Source: Breoghania sp963678585
GTDB taxonomy: Bacteria > Pseudomonadota > Alphaproteobacteria > Rhizobiales > Stappiaceae
Direction of reading: 5' to 3'
Length of the DNA: 64,000 nt
NCBI GenBank assembly: GCA_963678585.2
Contig: CAXXGA010000002.1
Span: forward strand, 1,240,001-1,304,000
Below are positions 1 to 8,649 of the stretch, in pieces. The position numbers and the translations under genes are program-made. The notes under the pieces were generated by a model. That model was not told the origin of the DNA. It searched no databases and saw only the letters and a list, made by a program, of their open reading frames with translations. Each line of letters opens with the position of its first letter. Position 1 is the first letter of the stretch.

Positions 1-1
1 C

Positions 2-850
2 GAACTGGTGGTGGAGCGCGCAGGCGTCCTTAATCTGGGCGTTGAAGGCATGATGGTCATGGGCGCGGTCATGGGCTTTGCCGCGGCGCAATGGACCGGC
101 AACCCCTATGCGGGCATCGTCGCGGCCGTCTTCGCGGGGATGGGTATGTCGCTGATCTTCGGCTTCGCAACACAGACGCTCGTCTCCAATCAGGTTGCCT
201 CCGGTCTGGCGCTGACGTTGTTGGGGCAGGGGCTGTCCGGCATGATCGGCGAGGGGTTCGTCGGTCGTCCCGGCGTCAAATTGCCCGCGCTGGACATTCC
301 CTATCTCTCCGACATTCCGTTCTTCGGACCGATCCTGTTTTCGCAGGATATCCTCGTCTACCTGTCCTTCGCACTGGTGATCGGCGTCGCGTGGTTCCTG
401 TTCGTCTCGCGGCCCGGCCTGAAGCTGCGTGCGGTTGGCGACAATCACACTTCCGCCCATGCGCTGGGCATCTCGGTCGTGCAAGTGCGCTATCTGGCGA
501 TCCTGTTCGGCGGAGCCTGTTCGGGCCTTGCCGGTGCCTATCTCAGTCTGGCTTACACGCCGCAGTGGGTGGAGAACATGACCGCGGGACGTGGCTGGAT
601 TGCGCTGGCGCTGGTCGTCTTCGGCTCATGGCGACCCTGGCGGGTCGTCATCGGCGCCTATCTTTTCGGTGCGGTCTGGATTTCGCAGCTTCACCTTCAG
701 GCGGCAGGCAGCGGCATTCCTTCGCAGTTTCTTTCGTCGCTGCCCTATCTCGCAACGATTATCGTTCTCGTTCTGATTTCGAGCAACCGCAGGCTCTCGT
801 TGATCAACACGCCGGCGGCGCTTGGAAAGGCATTCGTGCCGGAGCGCTAG
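2..850 (+). CDS. BMP-type nucleoside ABC transporter, permease subunit (5' truncated by window edge)
   Basis: This is an integral membrane permease of an ABC importer of the BmpA/NupQ (YufQ-like) type, which takes up nucleosides or purine-related compounds. The reading frame is open to the first base, so the N-terminus lies outside the window. The visible protein begins ELVVERAGVLNLGVEGMM, the ERxGVxNLGxEG signature of this permease family, followed by several hydrophobic helices. The conserved loop ALGISVVQVRYLAILFGG lies about two thirds along. The gene for the binding protein follows 57 nt downstream; the ATPase and the other permease presumably lie upstream. The purine-degradation neighbours suggest a purine nucleoside, urate or xanthine-like substrate, which is inference. 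Confidence 0.88.
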   Translation, partial: ELVVERAGVLNLGVEGMMVMGAVMGFAAAQWTGNPYAGIVAAVFAGMGMSLIFGFATQTLVSNQVASGLALTLLGQGLSGMIGEGFVGRPGVKLPALDIPYLSDIPFFGPILFSQDILVYLSFALVIGVAWFLFVSRPGLKLRAVGDNHTSAHALGISVVQVRYLAILFGGACSGLAGAYLSLAYTPQWVENMTAGRGWIALALVVFGSWRPWRVVIGAYLFGAVWISQLHLQAAGSGIPSQFLSSLPYLATIIVLVLISSNRRLSLINTPAALGKAFVPER

Positions 851-907
851 GATCCAGCTCCACACGAAAGTTGTCGTCCACCCCTCAACTCCAAAGGGAA
901 CCTTGTA

Positions 908-1972
908 ATGAAAACCAAGCTCCTTGCAGCCGCTGCACTGGCCTTTGGCCTTGCAACCGGCGTCGCTCAGGCCGAACCGCTGAAGATCGGCTTCATCTAC
1001 ATCGGCCCGACCGGCGATTTCGGCTGGTCCTATCAGCATGACGTCGGCCGCAAGGCCATCGAAGAGGCGCTTGGCGACAAGGTCGAGACCACCTTTCTGG
1101 AAAGCGTTCCGGAAGGTCCGGACGCCGAGCGCTCCATCGAGCGTCTGGCGCGCGCCGGCAACAAGCTGATCTTCACCACCTCCTTCGGCTACATGGATCC
1201 GACCATCAAGGTCGCCAAGAAGTTCCCGGATGTGATGTTCGAGCACGCGACCGGCTACAAGCGCGCCGACAACGTCTCCACCTATTCCTCGCGCTTCTAT
1301 GAAGGCCGTTACGTGATCGGCCAGATCGCCGCGAAGATGTCCAAGACCGGCGTTGCCGGTTACATCGCCTCCGTGCCGATCCCGGAAGTGGTGCGTGGCA
1401 TCAACTCCTTCATGCTGGGCGCGCAGTCCATCAACCCGGACTTCAAGGTCAAGGTCATCTGGGTGAACTCCTGGTTCGACCCGGGCAAGGAAGCCGATGC
1501 GGCTAAGGCGCTGATCGATCAGGGCGTCGACATCCTCGCCCAGCACACCGACAGCCCGGCAGCGATTCAGGTCGCCGAAGAGCGCGGCATCAAGGCCTTC
1601 GGTCAGGCTTCCGACATGATCGAATTCGGCCCGAAGGCCCAGATGACCGCCATCGTCGATAACTGGGGCGACTATTACATCGCCCGCGCCAAGGCTGTGA
1701 TCGACGGCACCTGGAAGTCTGAGGACACCTGGGGCGGTTTCGATCAGGAGATGGTCCATCTCGCACCCTTCACCAATCTGCCGGACGATGTCGTCGCGAT
1801 GGCTGAAGAGACCGTTGCCAAGATCAAGAGCGGCGAATTCCACCCGTTCACCGGCCCGGTCAAGAAGCAGGACGGTTCAGACTGGCTTGCCGACGGCGAA
1901 GTCGCCGACGACGGCACCCTGCTGGGCATGAACTTCTACGTTGCAGGTGTTGACGACAAGCTGCCGCAGTAA
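908..1972 (+). CDS. BMP family ABC transporter substrate-binding protein
   Basis: This 354-residue periplasmic binding protein belongs to the BMP/PnrA-like family (Med/BmpA type I fold). The start MKTKLLAAAALAFGLATG with cleavage near AQA-EP is a Sec signal peptide and has no lipobox, as expected for a soluble periplasmic protein. The mature protein opens with KIGFIYIGPTGDFGWSYQHD, the family's first strand and ligand loop. Later segments such as FTTSFGYMDP and FEHATGYK are typical. The start follows AAAGGGAACC. It sits directly after the permease gene and before a nucleobase symporter, so it probably delivers a purine nucleoside or purine base. A strong terminator closes this transporter operon. 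Confidence 0.9.
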   Translation: MKTKLLAAAALAFGLATGVAQAEPLKIGFIYIGPTGDFGWSYQHDVGRKAIEEALGDKVETTFLESVPEGPDAERSIERLARAGNKLIFTTSFGYMDPTIKVAKKFPDVMFEHATGYKRADNVSTYSSRFYEGRYVIGQIAAKMSKTGVAGYIASVPIPEVVRGINSFMLGAQSINPDFKVKVIWVNSWFDPGKEADAAKALIDQGVDILAQHTDSPAAIQVAEERGIKAFGQASDMIEFGPKAQMTAIVDNWGDYYIARAKAVIDGTWKSEDTWGGFDQEMVHLAPFTNLPDDVVAMAEETVAKIKSGEFHPFTGPVKKQDGSDWLADGEVADDGTLLGMNFYVAGVDDKLPQ

Positions 1973-2029
1973 GGTAAGCTTGCGAAGTATCCGTTCCGTA
2001 TTTGAGGGAATGCGGAAACGTTGACTTTT

Positions 2030-2061
2030 CCCGGCCGGACCACGGCCCGGCCGGGGTTTTT
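2030..2061 (+). terminator. Rho-independent terminator of the BMP transporter operon
   Basis: A perfect 9-bp GC-rich stem (CCCGGCCGG at 2030-2038 with CCGGCCGGG at 2047-2055, 8-nt loop) is followed by five T residues at 2057-2061. It lies 58 nt after the binding-protein stop codon. Confidence 0.85.
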
Positions 2062-2166
2062 GGAAGCGGCTCAAGACGCTGCATCAAACCACGCGTTCAT
2101 CTGGAAAGCCGACGTCAGATCGGTAGGTGAAGAGCGCTGGTTTCATCTTCCTGGGGGAACAAATTC

Positions 2167-3513
2167 ATGTCAGAGGCTAAGCATCTCGGCGCAACGCCGG
2201 AACAATTGCGTGATCCCGAATGGACGCCGTCCGTAGAAAAGGCGTTGCCGCTCGGTATCCAGCATGTGCTGGCGATGTTCGTCAGCAACTTCACGCCTTC
2301 AATCATCATTTCGCTCGCTGCCGGCTATGCGTTCGGCTCGCCGGATATGGTCTATCTCGTCCAGATGGCGATGGTCTTTTCCGGTGTCGCCACCTTGATC
2401 CAGACCGTCACCATCGGTCCTGTCGGCGCACGTCTGCCGGTCGTTCAGGGGACGAGCTTCGCCTTCATTCCCGTGATGATCCCGGTGGTCAAAACCGCGG
2501 GTATGGCGGCGCTTTTCGGCAGCATCATCGTCGGCGGGATCTTTCATTTCCTGCTTGGCACCGTGATCGGGCGCTTCCGCAATGCACTCCCGCCGCTGGT
2601 CACCGGCATCGTGGTCATCTCCATCGGCCTCGCGCTCATCCCGGTGGGCATCCAGTATGCGGCGGGCGGCGTTCCGCTGATGGGCAAGCCCGAATTCGGA
2701 ACCTTCCAGCACTGGGGCCTGGCCATCGTCGTGATCCTTGTGACCTTGGCGGCCAAGTTTTTCGGCAAGGGGATGATCTCCACGGCAGGCGTTCTGCTGG
2801 GGCTTCTGGCGGGTTACCTTGTGGCTCTCGCCTTCGGCATGGTCTCCTTCGCCCGCGTCGACGGTGCGGCATGGTTCGCTCTTCCGAAGCCTCTCGCCTA
2901 CGGGGTCGAGTTCAATGTCGCGGCGATTATCGGCATGTGCCTGATGGCCATTGTCTCGGCAATCGAGACGGTCGGCGATATCTCCGGCATCACCAAGGGC
3001 GGCGCGGGCCGCGAGGCGACCGACCGCGAAATTGCGGGCGGAACGCTCGCTGACGGTCTGGGTTCGGCGCTTGCCGGTGTCTTCGGCGGACTGCCCAACA
3101 CCTCCTTCAGCCAGAATGTTGGTCTTGTCTCCATGACCGGGGTCATGAGCCGTCACGTGGTGACCTATGGCGCGATCTTCCTGATCATCGCCGGACTGGT
3201 GCCCAAGGTCGGCGCCGTCATCTCTACGATGCCGATCGCGGTTCTGGGCGGTGGCGTCATCGTGATGTTCGGAATGGTCGTCTCAGCAGGCGTCAACATG
3301 CTGTCGGATGTCCACTGGAACCGGCGCAACATGCTGATCCTCGCGATCTCGCTGTCGGTTGGCCTCGGCCTGCAGGCGGTGCCGGAGTCGCTCCAGCATC
3401 TGCCGACCACGCTGAAGGTCCTTCTGACCTCTGGCCTTCTTCCGGCAACGACGCTCGCCGTCGTGCTGAACCTCGTGCTGCCCGAGCAGGAGCGCGACGC
3501 GCTGGCCGCCTGA
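2167..3513 (+). CDS. NCS2 family nucleobase:cation symporter (xanthine/urate type)
   Basis: This 448-residue inner-membrane symporter belongs to the NAT/NCS2 family, with about 12-14 hydrophobic segments. Family marks are visible: QH in IQHVLAMFVSN (about residues 31-41), VQGTSFAF (93-100), the substrate-binding Glu in AIETVGDISG (about E267), and the signature QNVGLVSMTG (316-325). The start ATG follows GGGGGAA at good spacing. Immediate linkage to urate oxidase PuuD and ureide enzymes suggests urate or xanthine uptake like UacT/XanQ, but specificity cannot be read from sequence. A hairpin follows the stop codon, so it may be a separate transcript from puuD. Confidence 0.9.
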   Translation: MSEAKHLGATPEQLRDPEWTPSVEKALPLGIQHVLAMFVSNFTPSIIISLAAGYAFGSPDMVYLVQMAMVFSGVATLIQTVTIGPVGARLPVVQGTSFAFIPVMIPVVKTAGMAALFGSIIVGGIFHFLLGTVIGRFRNALPPLVTGIVVISIGLALIPVGIQYAAGGVPLMGKPEFGTFQHWGLAIVVILVTLAAKFFGKGMISTAGVLLGLLAGYLVALAFGMVSFARVDGAAWFALPKPLAYGVEFNVAAIIGMCLMAIVSAIETVGDISGITKGGAGREATDREIAGGTLADGLGSALAGVFGGLPNTSFSQNVGLVSMTGVMSRHVVTYGAIFLIIAGLVPKVGAVISTMPIAVLGGGVIVMFGMVVSAGVNMLSDVHWNRRNMLILAISLSVGLGLQAVPESLQHLPTTLKVLLTSGLLPATTLAVVLNLVLPEQERDALAA

Positions 3514-3526
3514 CGGCCCGTTTCAG

Positions 3527-3557
3527 GACGGCCCGGTTTGTTTGAGGCCGGGCCGTC
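3527..3557 (+). terminator. Hairpin between symporter and puuD
   Basis: A perfect 10-bp inverted repeat (GACGGCCCGG at 3527-3536 with CCGGGCCGTC at 3548-3557) follows the symporter stop by 13 nt. No T-run follows it, so it is either a weak or Rho-assisted terminator or an mRNA-stabilising hairpin. Confidence 0.5.
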
Positions 3558-3645
3558 ACTCTCACAAAAAATCGAAGACAACCCCGTTCCGCGGATGCGA
3601 TCCCTCGTGCGAGGGGCCGGGGCCAATAAAGAGCTGACCGTTCAC

Positions 3646-4827
3646 ATGAGTGCCTTCATAGCCGACTGGCTGAACCTCCTCCTGCGCTGGGCGCATCTGA
3701 TAGTCGGTATCGGCTGGATCGGGACGTCCTTCTATTTCATCGCTCTCGACCTTGCCTTGCGCAAACGTGAGAGCATGCCAGAAGGCGTCATGGGCACCGC
3801 CTGGGAAGTCCATGGCGGTGGCTTCTATCACGTCGAAAAGTACACCGTCGCGCCCAAGCAGCTTCCCGACGACCTGCTCTGGTACAAGTGGGAGGCGTAT
3901 CTCACATGGGTGACCGGGTTCGGCCTGCTCATGGTCCAGTATTATTTCAAGGCGACCAGTTACCTGATCGATCCGAACGTGCTGGTGATGACGCCGGGCG
4001 AGTCGATTATCATCTCCGTGGCATCGCTGGTTGGCGGCTGGCTCGTCTATGACCGGCTCTGCAAGTCGCCCATCGGAAAGAACACACCTCTGCTGGCAGT
4101 GCTGGTCTTCGCGCTCATTATGGCGGCGGCCTATGGCTACACGCACGTCTTTTCCGGCCGCGGGGCACTGATCCATGTCGGCGCCTTCATCGGCACCATC
4201 ATGGCGGTGAACGTCTTCGGCGTGATCATTCCCAACCAGAAGAAAATCGCCAATGCCCTGATGGAGGGACGCGAGCCCGACGGCAGGCTCGGCGCGATGG
4301 GCAAGCAGCGCTCGGTTCACAACAACTACCTGACGCTGCCCGTGCTGGTGATGATGGTTTCAAACCATTATCCCATGCTCACCAACCATCCCCATTCCTG
4401 GCTGCTGGTGGCGCTGATCATCATCATCGGCGCGATGATCAGGCATTTCCTCAACCGCCACGAGGCGGGCGATCCGCTTCAGAAATACGTCTGGGCGCTG
4501 CCGATTGCAGCCGTCGGGCTGGTCGTCGCCGTCGTGATGACCGCGCCGCGCAGCGTGGATGCAGGCGGCGAGCGTGTGGCGGACCGGGTCGTGCTGGATA
4601 TGGCGCACAAGCATTGTGTCGCCTGCCATTCCGCCACTCCGACCAACGAATTGTTTGCAGAACCCCCCAATGGTGTGCAACTGGAGACCTTGGCGGAACT
4701 GCGCAGATGGTCGGATCAGGTCATGGCCATGGCGGTTCACTCCGATGCCATGCCGCTCGGCAACGAAACCGGCATGACAGAGGAAGAACGTCAGGTTTTG
4801 GGAACCTGGCTTGCTCAGCAGAAATAG
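3646..4827 (+). CDS. puuD: Membrane-bound urate oxidase (urate hydroxylase) PuuD with C-terminal cytochrome c domain
   Basis: This 393-residue protein oxidises urate to 5-hydroxyisourate at the inner membrane and passes electrons to a fused cytochrome c rather than to oxygen. The N-terminal two thirds carry about eight hydrophobic helices and open with ADWLNLLLRWAHLIVGIGWIGTSFYF, as in the PuuD family. The C-terminal domain has one heme site, CVACH at residues 324-328, and a likely axial Met in DAMPLG (M369). The start at 3646 was chosen over an upstream in-frame one because it matches the family N-terminus. Soluble uricase (PucL) is absent here. The next gene in the pathway overlaps closely downstream. 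Confidence 0.92.
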   Translation: MSAFIADWLNLLLRWAHLIVGIGWIGTSFYFIALDLALRKRESMPEGVMGTAWEVHGGGFYHVEKYTVAPKQLPDDLLWYKWEAYLTWVTGFGLLMVQYYFKATSYLIDPNVLVMTPGESIIISVASLVGGWLVYDRLCKSPIGKNTPLLAVLVFALIMAAAYGYTHVFSGRGALIHVGAFIGTIMAVNVFGVIIPNQKKIANALMEGREPDGRLGAMGKQRSVHNNYLTLPVLVMMVSNHYPMLTNHPHSWLLVALIIIIGAMIRHFLNRHEAGDPLQKYVWALPIAAVGLVVAVVMTAPRSVDAGGERVADRVVLDMAHKHCVACHSATPTNELFAEPPNGVQLETLAELRRWSDQVMAMAVHSDAMPLGNETGMTEEERQVLGTWLAQQK

Positions 4828-4846
4828 GTTCGAGTACGGCATCGAC

Positions 4847-6700
4847 ATGATAGAAAGCCCAGCCTTTCCGGTCAGCCTGTCCCATGTGAACGGGTTGTCC
4901 GCGGAGGAATTCATCGAAATGTTCGGCGATATTGCCGAGCATTCCCCTTGGGTGGCCGAAGCCGCTGCCGCCTTGCGCCCGTTTGAGGATATTCCCGCCA
5001 TGATCGCCGCCTTCGAGGCGGCCATGCGCGCCGCCCCGCGTGAGCGGCAACTAGATCTGGTGCGCGCGCACCCGGATCTGGCCGGCAAGGCTGCGCTTGC
5101 CGGTGAGATGGCGCAGGAATCCAAGCGCGAACAGGCCGGAGCCGGACTCGATACGCTCACCCCGGACGAGTTTGCCGCCTTCGAACGCCTGAACGGCGCG
5201 TACAAGGAACGCTTCGGCTTTCCTTTCATCCTCGCGGTGAAAGGTGCGACGAAGCACCAGATCCTCGCTTCCTTCGAAGTGCGGGTGACCAACGAGGCCG
5301 ATGTGGAATTCTCCACCGCTCTTGCCCAGATCGCCCGCATACTCCGCTTCCGTATCGAGGACCGCGTGCGGGTGGAGCGTCGCAAACCCGGGAAAACCGC
5401 CGGAATTTCCGGGGACAAGCCTGTTGGAAAGCCTGTGGAAGAGCCTGTGTGCAGCCGATTGGGCAAGCGTGCCGGCTCTATGATCGAGGCTCTTGCGCGC
5501 CATACCGAGGAAGAAGGCAAGGTCACGCGTCTCTTTTTGTCGCCTGAACACCGGGCGGCTGCCGATGACGTTGCGTCCTGGATGCGACAGGCAGGCCTTG
5601 AAGTGTCTGAGGATAACCTGGGGACCGTACGGGGATATCTTCCGCCAACGGTCGACGGGGACGGGCGCGTCCTGTTGATCGGCTCGCACATAGACACGGT
5701 GCGCGATGCCGGAAAATACGACGGCAATCTCGGGGTCGTGGCAGGCATTCTCGCAGCGGAAGAGCTTGCAGCGGAGGGCGTAGAGTTGCCTTTCGGCATC
5801 GAAGTGCTTGCATTCGGCGATGAGGAGGGCGTGCGTTTTCCGACCACGCTGCTGTCATCGTCGGCCGCAGCGGGCGACCTCGATTGGCGCGCCCTACAGG
5901 CGAGCGATACCGACGGGATCACCGTGCGTGAGGCGCTCAAGCGCTTCGGCGCCGATCCCGACAAAGCCGGATCGGCCGCCTTCAACCCAAAAGATGTCCT
6001 CGGTTATCTTGAAGTTCATATCGAGCAGGGGCCGGTGCTTGAGACCGAGGGGTTGCCCATCGGCATCGTGACGGCGATTGCGGGAGCCAGTCGCTTCCGG
6101 ATTTCTCTGCGCGGTGAGGCCGGACATGCGGGCACCGTGCCCATGTCCCATCGCCACGACGCTCTGGCAGCGGCGAGTGAGCTTATTCTGGCGATCGAGA
6201 AGATCGGCAGGGCTGGTTCGCGCAACCATCTCGTTGCGACGGTGGGGGAGGTGACGGTGTTGCCCGGCGCGGTCAACGTGATCCCCGGCGAGGTGCGCCT
6301 GTCCCTGGATGTACGTGCCTCAACCGATGCGGCGCGTCAGGAAGCCGTAGATGCGATCCGCGGTGCGGCGCGCGCCATCGGCGCAAAACGCGGTTGTGTG
6401 GTTGGCATCGAGCGTTTTCATGATGCCGAGACCGCGCCTTGCTCGGAGGGGCTCCAGAAGATCATGGCGCAAGCTGTATCCGATATGGGCATCAGACCAT
6501 TGCGGCTCATGTCCGGGGCTGGCCATGACGGGCAGGCTATGGCGAAATTGACGGATATCGGCATGATATTCGTGCGATGCCGGGCCGGGATTAGCCACAA
6601 TCCTTTGGAACATGCGACCGATGACGATATGGGAACAGCGATCGAAGCCCTTATCGCAACGATTGAAAAACTGGCACAACAGGAGAGGAACGTCCGATGA
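4847..6700 (+). CDS. uraD-allC: Fusion: OHCU decarboxylase (UraD) - allantoate amidohydrolase
   Basis: This 617-residue two-domain enzyme covers two steps of urate breakdown. Residues 1 to about 172 are 2-oxo-4-hydroxy-4-carboxy-5-ureidoimidazoline decarboxylase: EHSPWVAE (31-38), the catalytic-His motif AHPDLAGK (H75), and YKERFGFPFILAVKG (119-133). A Pro/Lys-rich linker (about 175-208) leads to an M20-type allantoate amidohydrolase with metal-binding motifs GSHIDTV (H281, D283), YDGN (D292), GDEEGVRF (E326/E327), HIEQGP (391-396), the lid motif GHAGTVPM and GISHNPLEH near the end. The start at 4847 has no strong ribosome binding site; an upstream TTG at 4811 is an alternative. The stop overlaps the next start by ATGA. 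No uraH (hydroxyisourate hydrolase) is visible in the window. Confidence 0.9.
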   Translation: MIESPAFPVSLSHVNGLSAEEFIEMFGDIAEHSPWVAEAAAALRPFEDIPAMIAAFEAAMRAAPRERQLDLVRAHPDLAGKAALAGEMAQESKREQAGAGLDTLTPDEFAAFERLNGAYKERFGFPFILAVKGATKHQILASFEVRVTNEADVEFSTALAQIARILRFRIEDRVRVERRKPGKTAGISGDKPVGKPVEEPVCSRLGKRAGSMIEALARHTEEEGKVTRLFLSPEHRAAADDVASWMRQAGLEVSEDNLGTVRGYLPPTVDGDGRVLLIGSHIDTVRDAGKYDGNLGVVAGILAAEELAAEGVELPFGIEVLAFGDEEGVRFPTTLLSSSAAAGDLDWRALQASDTDGITVREALKRFGADPDKAGSAAFNPKDVLGYLEVHIEQGPVLETEGLPIGIVTAIAGASRFRISLRGEAGHAGTVPMSHRHDALAAASELILAIEKIGRAGSRNHLVATVGEVTVLPGAVNVIPGEVRLSLDVRASTDAARQEAVDAIRGAARAIGAKRGCVVGIERFHDAETAPCSEGLQKIMAQAVSDMGIRPLRLMSGAGHDGQAMAKLTDIGMIFVRCRAGISHNPLEHATDDDMGTAIEALIATIEKLAQQERNVR

Positions 6701-7911
6701 AAGCCGCGGTCGAGGCCCGATGGGCCGAGGAAGTGGAATTTTTTAAAGAGCTTGTGAAAGTGCCGTCGGATAATCCGCCGGGCGATTGCGAGGCTCATGC
6801 ATTGCGGGCGAGCGAACTTCTGGAAGGGCTGGGCTTCAAGGTGGAGCAGCATCCCGTGCCGGAACCGTTCGTGCGTCAGAACGGCATGCGTTCGGTGACC
6901 AACCTCATCGTGCGGCAGGTCTTTGGGGAAGGAACGGGGCCGGTCATCGCGATGAACGCCCATGGCGACGTGGTGCCTGCCGGCGACGGCTGGACGACGG
7001 ATCCTTATGGCGGGGAAGAATTCAATGGCGCGGTTTACGGCCGTGGTGCGGCTGTGTCGAAGTCCGATTTCGCGACCTACACGTTTGCCCTGCTTGCTCT
7101 GATCGCCGAACCGGACGGGCTCAACGGCACGGTGGAACTGCACTTCACCTATGACGAGGAAGCGGGCGGTTTCGTAGGCCCAAAGTGGCTGATCGAACAG
7201 GAACTGACGAAGCCCGACTACGCGCTTTCCGCCGGTTTTTCATATGCGATTACCACCGCGCATAACGGTTGCCTGCACATGGAAGTGGTCGTGCGTGGAC
7301 GTCAGGCCCATGCAGCTCTGCCGGAAACCGGGGCGGATGCTCTGGAAGCCACGGTGCCGATCCTTTCCGCCCTTTATGACGAACGTCATCGCCTTGCCGG
7401 CGTTCATAGCGCGGAAAAGGGCATAGGGTCTCCGAAACTGACGGTTGGCCTGATCAATGGCGGCATCAATACCAACGTGGTGCCGGACCGCATCACCTTC
7501 CGTCTCGACCGTCGCCTGATCCCGGAAGAAAACGGTGCGCAGGTGGAAGAGGCGCTGCACGAGCTGATTGAGGGAGCGGTCGGCAAGATCGAAGGCGTGG
7601 AAGTGGAGTGCCGTCGCATCATGCTGGCTGAGCCGCTCAGGCCGTGCGAGGGAACGGACAAGCTCGTCAATGCGCTCGCAATTCCGGCAGAAGCGATCCT
7701 CGGCGAGGCGGTCTCCGCGACAGGTGTTCCCCTTTACACCGATGCGCGTCATTACGCTGAGGCGGGTATTCCGACTGTCCTTTACGGCGCGGGACCGCGC
7801 TCGATCACAGAGGCGAACGCACACAGCGCGGACGAGCATCTTGAGCTGAGTGACCTGCGGGCAGCCACGGAAATCGTGGCGTTGGGCCTGAAGGACCTGC
7901 TCAGCGTCTGA
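6697..7911 (+). CDS. M20 family metallo-amidohydrolase (ArgE/DapE-like) in the purine operon
   Basis: This 404-residue M20/ArgE-DapE family protein is translationally coupled to the ureide fusion gene (ATGA overlap). Metal and catalytic positions seen are NAHGDVV (H89, D91), TYDEEAGG (E154/E155) and TDARHYAEAG near the C-terminus. The bridging-Asp motif, normally GRG-x-x-D-x-K, reads GRGAAVSKSD: V120 occupies the Asp position and D124 follows four residues later. This may be a subfamily with a shifted or missing ligand rather than a dead enzyme, because everything else is intact. The likely substrate is an N-carbamoyl or N-acyl product of urate catabolism such as a ureidoglycine or ureidoglycolate derivative; the context supports this but the sequence does not prove it. 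Confidence 0.75.
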   Translation: MKAAVEARWAEEVEFFKELVKVPSDNPPGDCEAHALRASELLEGLGFKVEQHPVPEPFVRQNGMRSVTNLIVRQVFGEGTGPVIAMNAHGDVVPAGDGWTTDPYGGEEFNGAVYGRGAAVSKSDFATYTFALLALIAEPDGLNGTVELHFTYDEEAGGFVGPKWLIEQELTKPDYALSAGFSYAITTAHNGCLHMEVVVRGRQAHAALPETGADALEATVPILSALYDERHRLAGVHSAEKGIGSPKLTVGLINGGINTNVVPDRITFRLDRRLIPEENGAQVEEALHELIEGAVGKIEGVEVECRRIMLAEPLRPCEGTDKLVNALAIPAEAILGEAVSATGVPLYTDARHYAEAGIPTVLYGAGPRSITEANAHSADEHLELSDLRAATEIVALGLKDLLSV

Positions 7912-7940
7912 ATTGCTATCGTGTTACCGTAAATTTTGAA

Positions 7941-7975
7941 AGGCGATGCGGCTCAACAGGCCGTATCGCCTTTTT
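7941..7975. terminator. Bidirectional terminator between convergent genes
   Basis: A 12-bp stem with one G-U pair (7941-7952 with 7960-7971) is followed by five T residues on the plus strand and preceded by A-rich sequence (TTTTGAA). It closes the purine operon and overlaps the 3' end of the convergent DUF3775 gene. Confidence 0.8.
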
Positions 7976-8342
7976 GTTTCGCCTCGATTGCAGGCGGGGA
8001 ACTGTCAAGCGTCGCGATGGCGTATTCGAGGAAATCGCCGAGGTCGGGCATGGCTGCCAGATAGGAGGCGGTCGCTCTTGTCCATGCACGCCTTGCGTCC
8101 AGCTGGAAGTCCTCAAGATCCATAGCCGGAGCGCCTTCACGGCCAAGCCAGGCAAGGGCGAGCAGGTCGCACTGGGCCAGTTTGTTCATGTCTTCCAGAT
8201 GGAGGGTGAGAACGTCGTTTGTACCATCTGCGGAACGCCTGGTTCTGGTTGCGGTCTCAGGCGCAGATGCCCCGGCACGGGCCAGATCGATGACCAATCC
8301 AAGTTTGCTTTTACTGATCGATAGCCGATGCTGACGATGCAT
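7953..8342 (-). CDS. DUF3775 domain protein
   Basis: This small 129-residue cytoplasmic protein matches the DUF3775 pattern: a short N-terminus beginning LSISKSKLGLVIDLARA, a central acidic stretch, and the core CDLLALAWLGREG followed by ARRAWTRATASYLAAMPDLGDFLEYAI. The start at 8342 (MHRQHRLSIS) is chosen because GAGGAGA lies just upstream on the minus strand; the next ATG upstream gives five extra residues without a ribosome binding site. It is convergent with the purine operon and divergent from the polyamine leader. The function of the family is unknown, and nothing here assigns one. Confidence 0.72.
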   Translation of the reverse strand: MHRQHRLSISKSKLGLVIDLARAGASAPETATRTRRSADGTNDVLTLHLEDMNKLAQCDLLALAWLGREGAPAMDLEDFQLDARRAWTRATASYLAAMPDLGDFLEYAIATLDSSPPAIEAKQKGDTAC

Positions 8343-8649
8343 CCGGTTTCTCCTCACAGATGGTCCGGGATCTTGCCCGAAATTCCGCCGAAACTTGAAT
8401 GCCCTCGGTGCTGGCTACAGCCAATCGAGGGTATTCTGAACAGTCGTTAGATTGCGTGAAATATCCGTGTCAAAAATACCTAAATATAATTCCGAGGGAT
8501 CTTGAGTGCGATTAATCGTTATCTCCGAGCAGCGAGTGCGCCCGTTCCGGACGCCTGAAATATTACCTTTCAAAACAAGGGGAGTTGCGTGAACTGCGAT
8601 GACAAACGTATTTGAAATCGACAGAGAGCCGAATACTGGTAACTACCTA

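Noticed and set aside
2062..2166. Possible purine-sensing riboswitch ahead of the NCS2 symporter
   Set aside because: The 105-bp leader shows only short imperfect pairings and no consensus of known purine or xanthine riboswitches that I could recognise.
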